Source: Macrophomina tecta
Lineage: Eukaryota > Ascomycota > Dothideomycetes > Botryosphaeriales > Botryosphaeriaceae
DNA: 64,000 nt
Assembly (NCBI GenBank): GCA_024180945.1
Contig: JAKSGN010000041.1
Span: forward strand, 1,364,001 to 1,428,000
Reading direction: 5' to 3'
The notes below the pieces were generated by a model, which saw nothing but the letters and a program-made list of their open reading frames with translations, was not told the DNA's origin and ran no database searches. Of the stretch, positions 9,732 to 22,745 are shown piece by piece. Positions within the stretch are counted from its first letter, which is position 1. Every line of letters begins with the position of its first letter. A program made the translations under genes and the position numbers.

Positions 9732-11380
9732 ATGGCCTCCGCCGTGTTTTTCCTTGATCTCAAGGGCAAGGTAAGGCCAGAATACCGACACTGCAGCTCT
9801 CAGGAGAACGTAACGCGCAATGCTAACGCCCTGGTAGACCCTTCTTGCCCGCAACTACCGAGGCGACATCCCCATGTCAGCCGTCGAGAAGTTTCCCATC
9901 CTGCTTAGCGAAGCTGAAGAGGAGAGCTCCGCCGTCCCGCCTTGCTTCTCATCAGAAGGCATCAACGTTGGTTCTCCCCGGCCTGCGCCTGCGCGCTCGA
10001 GTCCTGGTCGCTGACAGCTCCGTACCGCTCCAGTACCTCTATATCAGACACAACAACCTGTACCTACTTGCCCTGACAAAGCGCAACACCAATGCCGCCG
10101 AGATTCTTCTCTTCCTGCACAAGATCGTCGAGGTCTTCACCGAGTACTTCAAGGAGCTCGAGGAGGAGAGTATAAGGGATAACTTCGTCGTCATCTACGA
10201 GCTTCTCGACGAGATGATGGACTTCGGATACCCCCAAACCACTGAGAGCAAAATATTACAAGAGTGCGCTACTCGCCACCACTTTCGGCGTTACTCCGCT
10301 AATGCAATGGTACAACGCGCAGGTACATTACGCAAGAGTCGCACAAGCTCGAAGTTCAAGCACGCCCTCCCATCGCCGTCACCAACGCCGTTTCATGGCG
10401 CAGCGAAGGTATTCGCTACCGCAAGAACGAAGTCTTCCTGGATGTCGTCGAGTCACTCAACTTGCTCGTCTCCTCCAACGGCAATGTATTACGATCCGAG
10501 ATTCTGGGTGCTATCAAGATGAAATGCTATCTTTCCGGTATGCCTGAACTGCGACTGGGATTGAACGACAAGGTCATGTTTGAAACGACTGGCAGGGCGA
10601 CGCGGGGCAAGGCCGTGGAGATGGAGGACGTGAAGTTCCACCAGTGCGTGCGGTTGAGTAGATTTGAGAACGACCGGACCATCAGCTTCATTCCTCCGGA
10701 CGGAGAATTCGAGCTCATGAGCTACCGGCTGAACACACAAGTCAAGCCATTGATCTGGGTTGAGTGCATCGTCGAGAGTCATTCGGGTAGCAGGATAGAG
10801 TACATGCTTAAGGTACGTACGCCAGATCCTGTCAGCATATCATGTCCTCTTGCAAGACTAACAAGTTTTCAGGCGAAAGCACAATTCAAGCGCCGCAGCA
10901 CCGCCAACAACGTACAAATCATCATTCCCGTCCCGGATGACGCCGATAGCCCGCGGTTCCGCACCAACATCGGCACCGTCCATTACCAACCCGAGACGTC
11001 TTCCATTGTCTGGAAGATCAAGCAGTTCGGCGGTGGCAAGGAGTTCCTCATGCGCGCCGAGCTCGGCTTACCGTCTGTCCGGGGCGATGACGAGAAGGGC
11101 GGCGGTATGATGGGTGGTTTTGGCGGCAGTATGGGCGGTGTTGGTGGCGGCAAGGGCAAAAGGCCGATCAATGTTAAGTTTGAGATCCCCTACTTCACAA
11201 CGTCCGGTATCCAAGTGCGGTACCTTAAGATCATCGAGCCGAAGGTACGTTCCACTTTTTGTCACACCTTTTTGTTCACATGTCTGACATATCTTATAGC
11301 TGCAATACCCGTCGTTGCCCTGGGTCAGGTACATCACCCAGTCTGGCGACATTGCTGTCCGTTTGCCCGATGTACAGTAG
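9732..11380 (+). CDS. apm1: AP-1 adaptor complex medium (mu) subunit
   Basis: Six exons (9732-9770, 9838-9966, 10034-10263, 10323-10812, 10873-11244, 11300-11380) give 446 residues. This is the cargo-binding subunit of the clathrin AP-1 complex that sorts proteins between trans-Golgi and endosomes. It opens with MASAVFFLDLKGK, the longin-like start typical of mu1. It continues through the NTNAAEILLFLHKIVEVF region and the mu-homology domain (NVFLDVVE-type start, CYLSGMPELRLGLND). It ends in VRYITQSGDIAVRLPD, the usual mu1 C-terminus. A Gly/Met-rich insertion (GGGMMGGFGGSMGG) near residue 375 is an oddity not usual in mu1. Introns 2 and 3 use weak donors (GTTGGT, GTGCGC), which hides the gene from simple ORF scans. 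Confidence 0.93.
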
Positions 11381-12251
11381 ACTTGGCAACCCGTCATGGG
11401 TACGGTGGTGTTTTGAGCGGCGTTTTTGGAAGGGGTCAAAGCTTCCGGTTTCTTGATGTTTATTTCCGAATGAAAGGTTATGGACGAGCATTCGAATGCA
11501 ATGCGTACCTGCATGGCTTGCTTGGATGATTTTTTTTTTTTTCCCCGGGATTCATTCCTCATTCGAGTTAGAGGGCCCAGAACTGCGTGAGCCAGCGTGG
11601 ACGTTTCTAGGGTTTGACCCAAAGATAATGCCGATGTTGATACGAATATGGAATACTGTATTGATGCAATGGCATAACTCAGACTTTAGACAGATTAGCC
11701 TGGACTTATCTGGAAAGGGCATGCGGTCTATTAGGTGCTTAGGATGGAGGAGACAATCGTTCGTTGCGGTTTATATGAACTATTGCGAGCTGCAACAATC
11801 GCGATTAAGTCACCAAACTACAAAGTCAGAAAGCGAGGCCCTGATCCCCAGCAAGGAGATTAACACGCAGCAAGTACTGATACGTAGAAAGGTGGTAGAG
11901 GCGGGCCGCCCCGGCACGTCGAGAATGTGGATCATTCGAGGCCCACTATCTGGTAAATAGCTGAAACGGACATACCGACAAGTGTGCCATCACTCAACGT
12001 TCAGAAGCATGTTGCAAGTCATCTTCCGTACCCTTACAATGCGTCAAAGATCCAAATACCCCGTCTTCTAGGCCCGAGACTGATACGCCTTTAGCGCTCG
12101 ACAAAAGAAAATGCAATTATTTTGTGCTCTGTTGGCCCAGGTATCACCTCTCCCGGCCATGTCCGAGCACGACACATAGCCAGCACATATAGACGTACAG
12201 GATATACAGCCCACGCCCCTTCACACATGCTTTTCTTTTCCCATCACATCT
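11381..12251. other. Intergenic between two convergent genes
   Basis: This holds the 3' ends of AP-1 mu (+) and the Mmc1-like gene (-). A 14-base T run followed by CCCC lies near 11530. A 154-codon opening at 11496-11960 has no recognisable domain, and I consider it chance. Confidence 0.6.
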
Positions 12252-14528
12252 CTACTTCTCCAATCCCTCCAACGCCTTTCTCGCCCTCTCCACAGCCTCC
12301 CTAGCCGCTTTCCTCTCCTGTGTACCAACCGCATCCATCTCCGGCCTGCCTCTCACGTTCACCACCTCCCTCACCACCTCCTCCGTTTCCTTCAGTACCT
12401 TCCTTCCTTCCTCTCTGACCTCGCCCTCCCATCTACTCCGCACGTTCTCCCACGCGCCCTGCATCCGCTTCAAGCTCCACGCCGCGCCCAGCGCGGCCAC
12501 AGCGCCCGCCTCGAAGAGGCCGGTGCTCGCGCTGAAATAGAGCAGGCCCGAGAGCGCTGAAGTAGCGCCAACGGTCGACAGAGTCTGAACGACCAGTTTC
12601 TGCGCAAGCGCCTCCAGCGGCGGAACAGCGGTCGCACAAAGGTGCGCGCGCGCCATCGGGATCTGTTGTGGCCAAGGCTTGAGCGGGACAGGCATGAACG
12701 CGGCCGCATCCTCGCCATCAGATGTCGCGACCGCGCGGCGGTCATCGTCGTACTTCTTCAGGGCGCTTGGGCGCGGGGCGTCGGGGACGTCGCCGATCGT
12801 CTGCGACTTTGCTGAAGAGGGCGATTGGAGGAGGGAAGCGCGTTCGGGGAGGCTGGAGGCGTCCGGGTCGTTGGCGAAGAAGCCAGCCTGCTCGATGCGG
12901 CCGGCAACCCAGATGACGTCCTTCTCGGCGGAGACGAGCCAGCGGCGCTCGAGCAACTCCGAGAGGATCATGCCAACGTCGTCGACGCGCCAAAAGAGCT
13001 TCCACCAGGAGAGCTTGCGCCAGGCTTTGCTGGAGAAGGCGAGGTCGAGCTGGTCGCGCAGCTCGGTGTGCGCGAGCTCGGCCCAAACAGCGAGGGAAGA
13101 CAGGATTGCCGACCTGGTGGATTCGGATATGGAGGAGGCGAGGAGCTCCTGCAGGCGCTGTGTGTCCTCAATGGTAATGGACTCGTCCGCATCGGTTAGG
13201 AGGGAATCTACAAGGTCGCGGATGGCAGGCTTGAGCAAGGAGGGAGCTTCGGTACTGGTGCCATGCGCCAACCAGGCCGTCAGAGCGGGAAGCCCGCTTC
13301 TGTGCCAACCACGCTCGTAGAAAACGGAGTTTGATATCGACTCGCGGAACCTCTCAAGCGCTTCGGCTCCCAAGTCAATGTCTATGGCAACGTATTTATC
13401 CGAAGCCTTTTGGTCAAGCTCGATACTGGGAGCGGGCATGCCCATTGCGACCTTGACGGTCTCTGGCGGCAGGTCGCCCTCTGATTGCGCCGCGGTAAGT
13501 CTTCCATATGCAACAGTATTCTTTACTCCCTCCCCGTATACAATGGCTCGGTGCACAGGGTAGGTGACCATGGTTAGGCGACCGCTTGCCGACGTGGGAG
13601 TCTGCAGCGTGGGCACAAGTATGGCATCTCTCGGCTTTTCCGCATTCGAAGGCAATATAGGTCCGGTGATGTTTGCATTCAGTGATGAAACCAAGATCTC
13701 AACATTGTGCTTTTGCAATGTTCGCGACGGGGCGGAGATGGTGCGGAGGAGAGGATTTTGGGGATGTATATCCGCGTCGTCACCATATCTGGGGGAAGAA
13801 TCAGCAGATGTAGGAAGCGGTCGACGCTAATACGGGCATACCGTAAGAGAATTGCTTGTCCATCTGTCTCGCGCTGTTCGAGTGCTTCTTCCCAGCTGCC
13901 CTTGTCAGTGAGAGGATCTGCCAGTAGAAGGCTGGCAAGCTGCTTCGCTGGCGCCTGGTCGCCGAGGCCCAGGACTATTCCCATAAGCTTTCAAATCCCG
14001 CACACATGTCGCAGCAACAAGATCGCACCCACCAGCTATTCTCACGACTGGATCTTCGCTTTCCAACCCCCTCAGCGCCAGCTGCAGTCTGCTCAAATTT
14101 ACGTAACTAGAAGCATCGCTTTTCAACGCGTCCAATGCCTGGTACAGCTCTTGAAGGTGAGGCGGGACATCCACGGGGGCATTGATTGCCGTCCGCGAAG
14201 CGAGCGTGGCGGCGTAGCGGCGGCGGGCGGCGGAGAAGAATCGCGCGTTGGGAGCGGTTGTCGCGGCGGTTGGTTGTCGGTCAGCAAGGCGCCATATCGA
14301 ACAGGATGGGCAGAAGACGAGGCCGGCCTTCGATCGCGACCGCAGCGCGGTGGAGAGCCTCGCTACGGAGCCGATCCGTGGAGGCATTGGGGCCGCTGGG
14401 GCGCTGTTGCGGTGCTTGAACGCGGAAGAGATGCAGAAGTTCAAAGCTCCGCGCTCCACCAATGTCACGGCGCCTGCGCCTGTGCATTTCGTCATGACGC
14501 CAAGACTTTTACGGCCGCGTCGCCTCAT
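12252..14528 (-). CDS. Mmc1-like mitochondrial inner-membrane protein (conserved in fungi)
   Basis: Three exons (14528-14033, 13974-13842, 13788-12252) give 721 residues. The N-terminus is basic with a CPSC motif and an ARFFSAARRRYA segment, consistent with a mitochondrial presequence. The body contains the LVSSLNANITGP and VTYPVHRAIVYGEG segments that recall Mmc1-type fungal proteins, thought to be degenerate dynamin relatives at the inner membrane. Two hydrophobic stretches (TSALSGLLYFSASTGLFEAG and the following Ala-rich run) lie near residue 630. The C-terminus is a charged coiled coil. Intron positions were chosen so that VVRIA joins VLGLGDQ and ILLR joins YGDDADIHP. The start is uncertain, since ATGs at 14495 and 14387 (MPPRIG) are alternatives. 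The family name comes from memory of similar sequences, while the gene model is firmer. Confidence 0.65.
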
Positions 14529-14839
14529 CCTCGCAGAATGACATTACGGTAATAGAATTGGGATTTTCTCTCTCGTTTGAAGTACTCGGTCATCATCATC
14601 AATGACGGTGTTTCGCAGATATTTTAAGGACTATGAGCTGAGGGAACGCTCCCAAGTAAGAGCCGCCATGCTCCTGATCCCAGCTGTACCCGTCTTACCG
14701 ACCTCTTGTATACCCGCGCTATGGATTGAATCAACAAAGGATGGCCTCCTCTACTGCTGGGTATCTCAGCGCTTCCTGCTCGAGCCAGAGGACCTACAAC
14801 TCTGTCAGTTTGGCATCAAGGCGATGGGCACCGAGCCAC
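14529..14839. other. Intergenic between tandem minus-strand genes
   Basis: This is the 3' region of calcineurin A and upstream region of the Mmc1-like gene. I see no coding signal or clear regulatory element. Confidence 0.5.
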
Positions 14840-16753
<1,914 letters not shown>

Positions 16754-18316
16754 GATGGCGAGGGCAAGAGGCTGGCGCAGGATCGGTAGGCAGGTGAAGA
16801 GGCGTCGAGGGGTTAGAGGGGAGCTAGGCCCCGGTGGCAACGGGGTGCGGGTGCTTTACGGTAGCTGCGTGATGGCCCGTTCGGCAGCGCTGGAAACGGC
16901 AGGCACGAGGTGGATTGGGTGGCAGGCGCGGGTGGTGTTGGGTGGTGAGGGTAGTAGGGCTGAGAGGCGGCGAGAGTAGAGGCGGGTTGCAAGCGACGCC
17001 CTAGCTAGCAAAAGAAGCCGCGGGACGTCGTCGATCAAGCAAGCAAGCGGCCCAGGGTCCGGCTGTGGCGGTGAGATTTGTTCCGGACGGAGCGACGACG
17101 GAGGAGAGCAGGAAAAGGAGGCGGCAGTGCACTTCAGAACACGGCGTCGCTTGAACTCGCGGGGTCTGCGCGGCTGAGGGGGCGGAGGATTATCTTGGAC
17201 GGCGGCCTCTTGCTCGTCGCCCGCGCGACCTGCCTGCAGCCAGCCAGGCCACATTATTCGGCGGCGACGCCATTCGGCGGAGCGTCAGATGGCAAATCCC
17301 CGGCGCGGGGCACCAAGGGATAGGAGCCTCGAGCCTACCGCCTGCTGATCCTCCTCCATCAAGACGATGCAGAGCGCATTGCATCATGCTCTTGCCACGC
17401 GCCGAGTGGAGGCAGTCGTCCGGACGATTGTTCTGAGCACTCGCACCCGGATGACTGTTTCGCCCGCCCCTGCATATTGAGCTGTCTGTCGCGAATCGAT
17501 TTCAACATGCACCAGGTACAGCGCATCTTGTCCACTGTCAAGTCATCAGTGGTCGCCTGAATACAGACACAGGACCCCGCCTTTTCGCTGCTACGAGTCC
17601 GCGTTTACAAACACTATACACGGTCCCGAGCCGAGGAAACATCCACCTTGTTTGAGACATCACACGTGGCGAGCCAATGGTGTCACCTGGTATCAGATTG
17701 AAAGAGACATCGTGGGGAATTTGAGCGATTGTCTAATCGCAAGTGTCGACGTCCGCACAATTGCTTTGATTTCACATGCATGCCCGCCCAGCCATGGCCT
17801 CACGGACCCGGCCGCGTCGCTGCAGAAAACTTGTTCAAAGTTCGTCATTTTATGGTCGCGTGACTGCCCGTTCACTCATTCACAGTCGCACAACAGACTC
17901 GGGTAACCAATGGAGCTCGTTCCTGAACATTATCCACTACCGGATGACAGAGCCTCTAATCAAGCACGCGTATGGGTAATTAAGGCAAACATCTCATACG
18001 TAGGCGTTCAAGTGAATTCACCGCACTCGTGCCTGAATGACTGCCTCAGTTCGCGTCGAGTACGTGGAGGTAATTATGCGCTAAGGACTGTTATACTTGT
18101 CTAGAACTACAAGTAGGTTGTAACACCAAGGCAAGCATGCAAAATCAGCTATTATGAAATCCCAGACTCTCTCGTATCCGGATGGATGGATAGCTATATT
18201 TCAACGCCTTGAGATTGCATTCGCATTCTCAGTCAAACGAAAGAACGATTTAGCATCCGAAACCTTGTGCTATCTACAAAGGACTAACCTCTAGCTCTAT
18301 GTCTAAACTGTGCTAC
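16754..18316. other. Long intergenic region upstream of calcineurin A
   Basis: These 1.56 kb hold the promoter and probably a long leader of cnaA (-) and the 3' flank of the monooxygenase gene. The first ~500 bases are GC-rich with C/A-rich and G/A-rich runs, and the rest is mixed sequence. No open frame looks like a protein. Confidence 0.55.
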
Positions 18317-19980
18317 TCATAGGAGCTTCTTCGCCTCTGCTTCCTTCTCCTTTTTCCACTCCTCGAAGTTGAATCCGATCTCTGCCAGCTCCCTGACGCC
18401 CTTCCTCTCCTCCCCTCTCTCAGTGAACGCCTTTCTGATGTCCGGAAACCGCTCTCTGCACCAGTAGTGCCACTCGCTCCACCGCGGTGGCCTTTTCCCC
18501 ACGCCGTCGCCCTCGTTCTTCGCCGTCACCGCCCAGTCGTGCATCGCATTGATGTAATCAGCATCCTGCGGGAACCATAGCGTGTGGAAGTCGTTCCCCT
18601 CCCCGTTGACAGCCAACGTATGCAGCTCCCACGCGCGCATCTGTGGCTCGGCCGGTAATGTAAGGCGACCTGCAAGCGCGCGCGCAATGACGGCCGATTG
18701 CACTTCAGAAGTGGGAAATGGAATGATGCGCTGGTTCAGTACGAGGAAAGAAAGTGTCGGATGAGGGGTGTAGAAGACGTGTTGGTAGGTGTTCTGTACG
18801 CGGCTGCCATCCGAGACCAGCGCCGGTTCCAAATTCGACAGGAACGGCAGCGAGTAGAGGTAGCCAGTGCAGAAGACTATGGCGTCGACGTCGGATTCAG
18901 TGGTGCCGTCTTCGAAGGTTGCGGTGCGCGTGCTGGCGTCGAGACTTTTGATCGGCGGCACTTCCTTCTTGAACTTGGGGGGCGGGCCGCGCGACATGTA
19001 CGACTCACTCTTGATGGAGTTGATAAGTGGCAGCGAGCACACGGTGGAGATCTGGCCGCCTATGTCGAGGCCGGACGCGCTGTTGCCAACCACGATGACT
19101 TTCTGTGCCGTGTCAATCTATATGGATCATCTTCTTCAGCCTTGCGCTGCTCTACTGACCTTGTCCTTATATGGCTCAGGGACCCTGTAAAACTTCGAGT
19201 GGGATATGCTGCCTGGATGTTCCTTGTGCCATCCTTGAATCCCTGGGATCTCTGGGATAAAGGGAATGTAGAAGTGGCCATTTGCTACCACGACTGCATC
19301 GTAGACTTCTTCCGTCAACTCGCCGGTCACAACATTCTTGGTGATGACGGCCCACTCCTCTTCCAGTAGACCGTCGGTCTCTTTCGACTCGCGCAGCTTC
19401 ACATCGACCACCTGGGTTTGGAACTGAATAAGATGCTCGACCTCCCTAGCATAGTCCTTCAAGTACCGGTCAACCGTCCAGTGCGTGGGGAATAGCTGAG
19501 ATTCTTCTGGGAAGGCAAAGTCGTGAAACTGCATGAGCTGCTTCGGGATGTTCGTCTCCAGTCTCTCGTAGACAGGCGAGATGAATTGTGCCTCTTTTGC
19601 CCCGCCGTTAACTGCATGGCCGTTGGTAGCACCATTCGAGGCAGGCTTGGTCCGCCAGATCGGCTTATCCAAATCTTCTTTGGTCGGCCGAGTCTTCGGC
19701 ACGGCAAAGGAGCCGTCGTCATGATCCTCGGGCGTGTAATTCCACAGACCTCCTGGCGAGCTGCGCTGCTCGAAAGCAACCACCTTCTCGAACTTCTTCT
19801 CGGCACTCAAGTACCTATATCCAGGTAAGCGTTTCTCTTAGCCTTTGGAAGAATGCTGCAGGTTAACTCATATATGACTTACTTGAGCGCCGCCAGACCG
19901 CACGGCCCAGCTCCAACAACAGCAACCTTCTTCGCATTGAAGCGGATGGGATTGCTAGCCACGGCGTTTGCAGAAGACAT
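18317..19980 (-). CDS. FAD-dependent flavin-containing monooxygenase (FMO-like)
   Basis: Three exons (19980-19883, 19814-19160, 19117-18317) give 517 residues. The family uses FAD, NADPH and O2 to oxygenate nitrogen or sulfur of small molecules. Visible motifs are the FAD Rossmann loop GAGPCG (residues 23-28), the FMO-type block PGSISHSKFYR, where His replaces the usual first Phe of F-x-G-x3-H-x3-[FY], and the NADP loop GNSASG (262-267). The FCTGY segment follows, typical of the class. The intron after residue 32 splits the Lys codon of LKYLSAE. Length fits fungal FMOs. The substrate cannot be told from sequence. It could be a general thiol or amine oxygenase or a secondary-metabolism enzyme, but no cluster genes adjoin it. 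Confidence 0.88.
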
Positions 19981-20494
19981 GGCGCGTGAAAACAGCCGGG
20001 GTATCTGGTCTGCGAGCATACGACGCACCGAACCGGACGAAAGGCAAACAGCAAAATCTATACCGACGCTAAAGTCTAACCGCTCTCAAAAGCTGACGCC
20101 GCAGGTGTGGAAATGGAATAGAAGATGAAGAAAGGAACGTCGCGCATCAGAGAAAAAGGCATCGCGGGTAAGGCTCAGCCCACTTTCTCGCGCCTTTTCA
20201 CCTGACTCGGCGGCCACTTTTTCGGGGCGAGGCGCGCGGACGACGACATCGGATGGTTATCCGGCTGTCATATCGATAGCCGATCACGCTCGCTCGGTTT
20301 GCCGCGGGTGTGGGCGCCGGCGCTGTGATCGTCATCGAATTTTAGGCCCATGTTTACCCAAGCTCGTCATCGGCCTGTCCCGCCAGAAGCTCCAACTCGC
20401 TTCCCGCACCATGTAGCTTTTGCGCATCCGCACCCGCCCGCACGACCCTGCCCACTCGCTTTCTCTTTCCTCTCGCCCCTCAATTGCACCAAAC
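19981..20494. promoter_or_regulatory. Divergent promoter region, FMO (-) and PBP-like gene (+)
   Basis: These 514 bp lie between two start codons facing apart. The sequence is C/T-rich near 20400-20490, as in many fungal leaders. No specific regulator site was recognised. Confidence 0.45.
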
Positions 20495-21601
20495 ATGCTT
20501 CGCCCCTCACTCCGCGTATTCGCCCCGAGAACGCCAACTGTCCGCCGCACCTTCTCGTCTGCAGCAGCAATGGCGCAAAGGTTACGCATTGGCTACGTGC
20601 CTGGTAAGCTACATGATTCTCATACCAATTGGTCAATGCCTCACAGCTAATGCCAATCGCAGAGCACTTCTCCACGCCTCTCCACTTCGCGCACAAGCAC
20701 TACGGCTTGCAGGCTGACCTTGTGCCTTTCCCGTCCGGCACCGGCCACATGATCCAGTCGTTGCAGGGCAAGGAAATTGACGTCGGCATTGGATTGACCG
20801 AGGGATGGGTCGCGGGCATTGGCAAAGCTATCGTCGAGCAGGGCGATGCTGATGCCGCGGGTTACAAGCTGGTGGGCACTTATGTTGAGACGCCGCTGTG
20901 CTGGGCCATTAGCACAGGTACCAAGAGAGACATTAATGGCGTAGAGGGGCTGCGGTCCAAAAAAATTGGCGTCAGCCGCATTGGAAGGTCAGTACAGCCA
21001 CAATCAATCTATCGTCGAAATTTATGGAGCCAAGCTAACAAGATCTTGATTTGACAGTGGATCCTACGTGATGGGCTTTGTGCTCGCCGATCAGCACGGA
21101 TGGCTTTCCCAGGCCAAGCCTGGCCAGCCGCCTTTTGAGGTCGTTCCCCTAAACACATTTGCCAAACTCCGTGAGGCAGTCAACGATGGTACTGCCGATT
21201 TCTTCATGTGGGAGCACTTTACTTCCAAGCGCTACTATGACAATGGAGAGATCAAGCGTATTGGAGAAATCTATACGCCTTGGCCGAGCTGGCACATCGT
21301 TGCTAGAGATGCTAAAGATGAACGTCTGCAGCCGATGAGCGACGCCATCAACAAAGGTATCCAGCATTACAAGGAGAACCAGGAGGAAGCCATCACATAT
21401 ATTTCGACCGAACTGGATTACTCCGCGGAAGATGCCAAGGAATGGACCAAGACGGTCAGATTCGCTGAGGGGGTTCGAGGCGTCGATCCGAGAGTGGTAG
21501 AGAAGACGATCGATATCCTGAGTAAAGCTGGGGTCTTGGACGCGGGCAAATGCGGCGTGGAGGACATGGTCGCCATTAAGCGTACCGAGAGGGCGGAATA
21601 A
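20495..21601 (+). CDS. Periplasmic-binding-protein-like protein (Ca3427-like / NMT1-THI5-like fold), probably mitochondrial
   Basis: Three exons (20495-20603, 20663-20987, 21058-21601) give 325 residues. The core begins RLRIGYVPEHFSTPLHFA and continues with FPSGTGHMIQSLQGKEIDVGIGLTEGWVAG. This is the fold of bacterial ABC-type substrate-binding proteins (SsuA/NMT1 superfamily) seen in a fungal subgroup of unknown function. The first 25 residues (MLRPSLRVFAPRTPTVRRTF) are basic, Ser-rich and lack acids, which suggests mitochondrial import. The protein has no transporter partner here. Ligand and role are unknown. A thiamine-precursor role is possible only by distant analogy with THI5, and the catalytic residues of THI5 are not evident. 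Confidence 0.8.
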
Positions 21602-21659
21602 CCCCAATGCAAGCCTTTCTGAGAACCCCAAACACCCGCTATCAGACTGCATCATTGCA

Positions 21660-22508
21660 CTATGCCGCAGCTGTTTTCTTCCCACCGCCGGCAATAAGAT
21701 CCAGGAAACCCTTCTTGCTCATCTCTGTGACTTTTTCTTCCCTCTTGTCCACGCCAACTACCCCCTTCATCTTCGCCTCCCTTGCAGCCTGCTCACCCTT
21801 GACTTGGGCAGCACGCACTGCGTTAAATAGTTTCACAACACCTCTTTGTGCAGTCTTCTTCAAACGGCGCTCCTCTTCTTGAATCTGCTGAGTCGAAACA
21901 TCCGGACTATTCAACCCTAGCACATCCTTGACGCGACCCTTTTCCAGTAGTGCATGCTTCTCCTCGCGCAGCTTGTTACGTGCCTTGGCTTCCAATTTCG
22001 ACTCAGCCAGTTCCTTGCCGGCGTCGAGGGCGATTTTGCTGCGCGACAAAATCGGATCGGCGCGTTTTGAGGTGCTCAGCTTGGAGCCGAGAATTTTTTG
22101 CATGGAAATCGCGAAGGCGTCAGGATCATTGCGCTTCTTCTTATTCCGGGAGGGTGCTGTACTGGAAGCAGCGTCGGAGTCGTCGTCCTCATCTTCCTCG
22201 TCGCTATCGGCATGCGCGCCTTCGTCGTCGGAGCCGTCTGCGGGAGCATCCTCTAGCTCGGCATCGGAAGTGTCGTCATCTTTCGTGATAGGTTCCGGCG
22301 CGTCATCAACCTCTTCCTCGGAGGAAGAGGCAGACTCGTAGGCGTCGACAGCCTTGGGCTGTTGCTCATCGGCGCTTTCGTCCTCGCTAGAACTGTGGTA
22401 TTCCCGCTGGCGTCTGACTTTCTTGGTGGCGCGCTTGGCAGTCTTGCCGCGCAGCTGCTCGGTCCTTTTTCTCTTGAGAGCGACGGGTGTTCTCGACGGG
22501 GCGGGCAT
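21660..22508 (-). CDS. rrp15: Pre-60S ribosome assembly protein Rrp15
   Basis: A single exon encodes 282 residues. Rrp15 works in the nucleolus in 27S pre-rRNA processing and early 60S maturation. The N-terminus is a basic nuclear-localisation-like segment (KRKRTEQLRGKTAKRATKK) followed by a long acidic Ser/Asp/Glu stretch. The Rrp15 domain starts at DPDAFAISMQKILGSKLS. It continues through the RSKIALDAGKELAESKLEAKA helix, and it includes RRLKKTAQRGVVKLFNAVRAAQ and ends with KGFLDLIAGG. I chose the ATG at 22508 because the longer frame upstream has no family likeness. The gene is divergent from srp54, another ribosome/translation gene, with 237 bp between starts. Confidence 0.92.
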   Translation of the reverse strand: MPAPSRTPVALKRKRTEQLRGKTAKRATKKVRRQREYHSSSEDESADEQQPKAVDAYESASSSEEEVDDAPEPITKDDDTSDAELEDAPADGSDDEGAHADSDEEDEDDDSDAASSTAPSRNKKKRNDPDAFAISMQKILGSKLSTSKRADPILSRSKIALDAGKELAESKLEAKARNKLREEKHALLEKGRVKDVLGLNSPDVSTQQIQEEERRLKKTAQRGVVKLFNAVRAAQVKGEQAAREAKMKGVVGVDKREEKVTEMSKKGFLDLIAGGGKKTAAA

Positions 22509-22745
22509 GATTGCGTTGTGTGGGTGGTAGTAGTGCTGCACTCTCCTCCGCCGAACTTTTTTGACGCTCCAGCAGCGCCCGGGCCTAAACACTCAGCTCA
22601 CCGCCTTCGGCCCGGCACCATTCTCCACTCCCCGCCATCGCCGCCCTGCTCCATTCGCGGCTTGAATTTCAACCACGTCGACGACTCCGACAAGCCCACC
22701 CCGGCCACCTACTCCTTCCGCACCCTCACACGCAAGCCGCCCATT
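22509..22745. promoter_or_regulatory. Divergent promoter of rrp15 and srp54
   Basis: About 237 bp separate the start codons of a ribosome-assembly gene and a signal-recognition-particle gene facing apart. Coordinate growth control is plausible, but no motif was assigned. Confidence 0.5.

Noticed and set aside
11496..11960. 154-codon + strand ORF after AP-1 mu
   Set aside because: It has no domain and lies in a convergent 3' region. Probably untranslated sequence.
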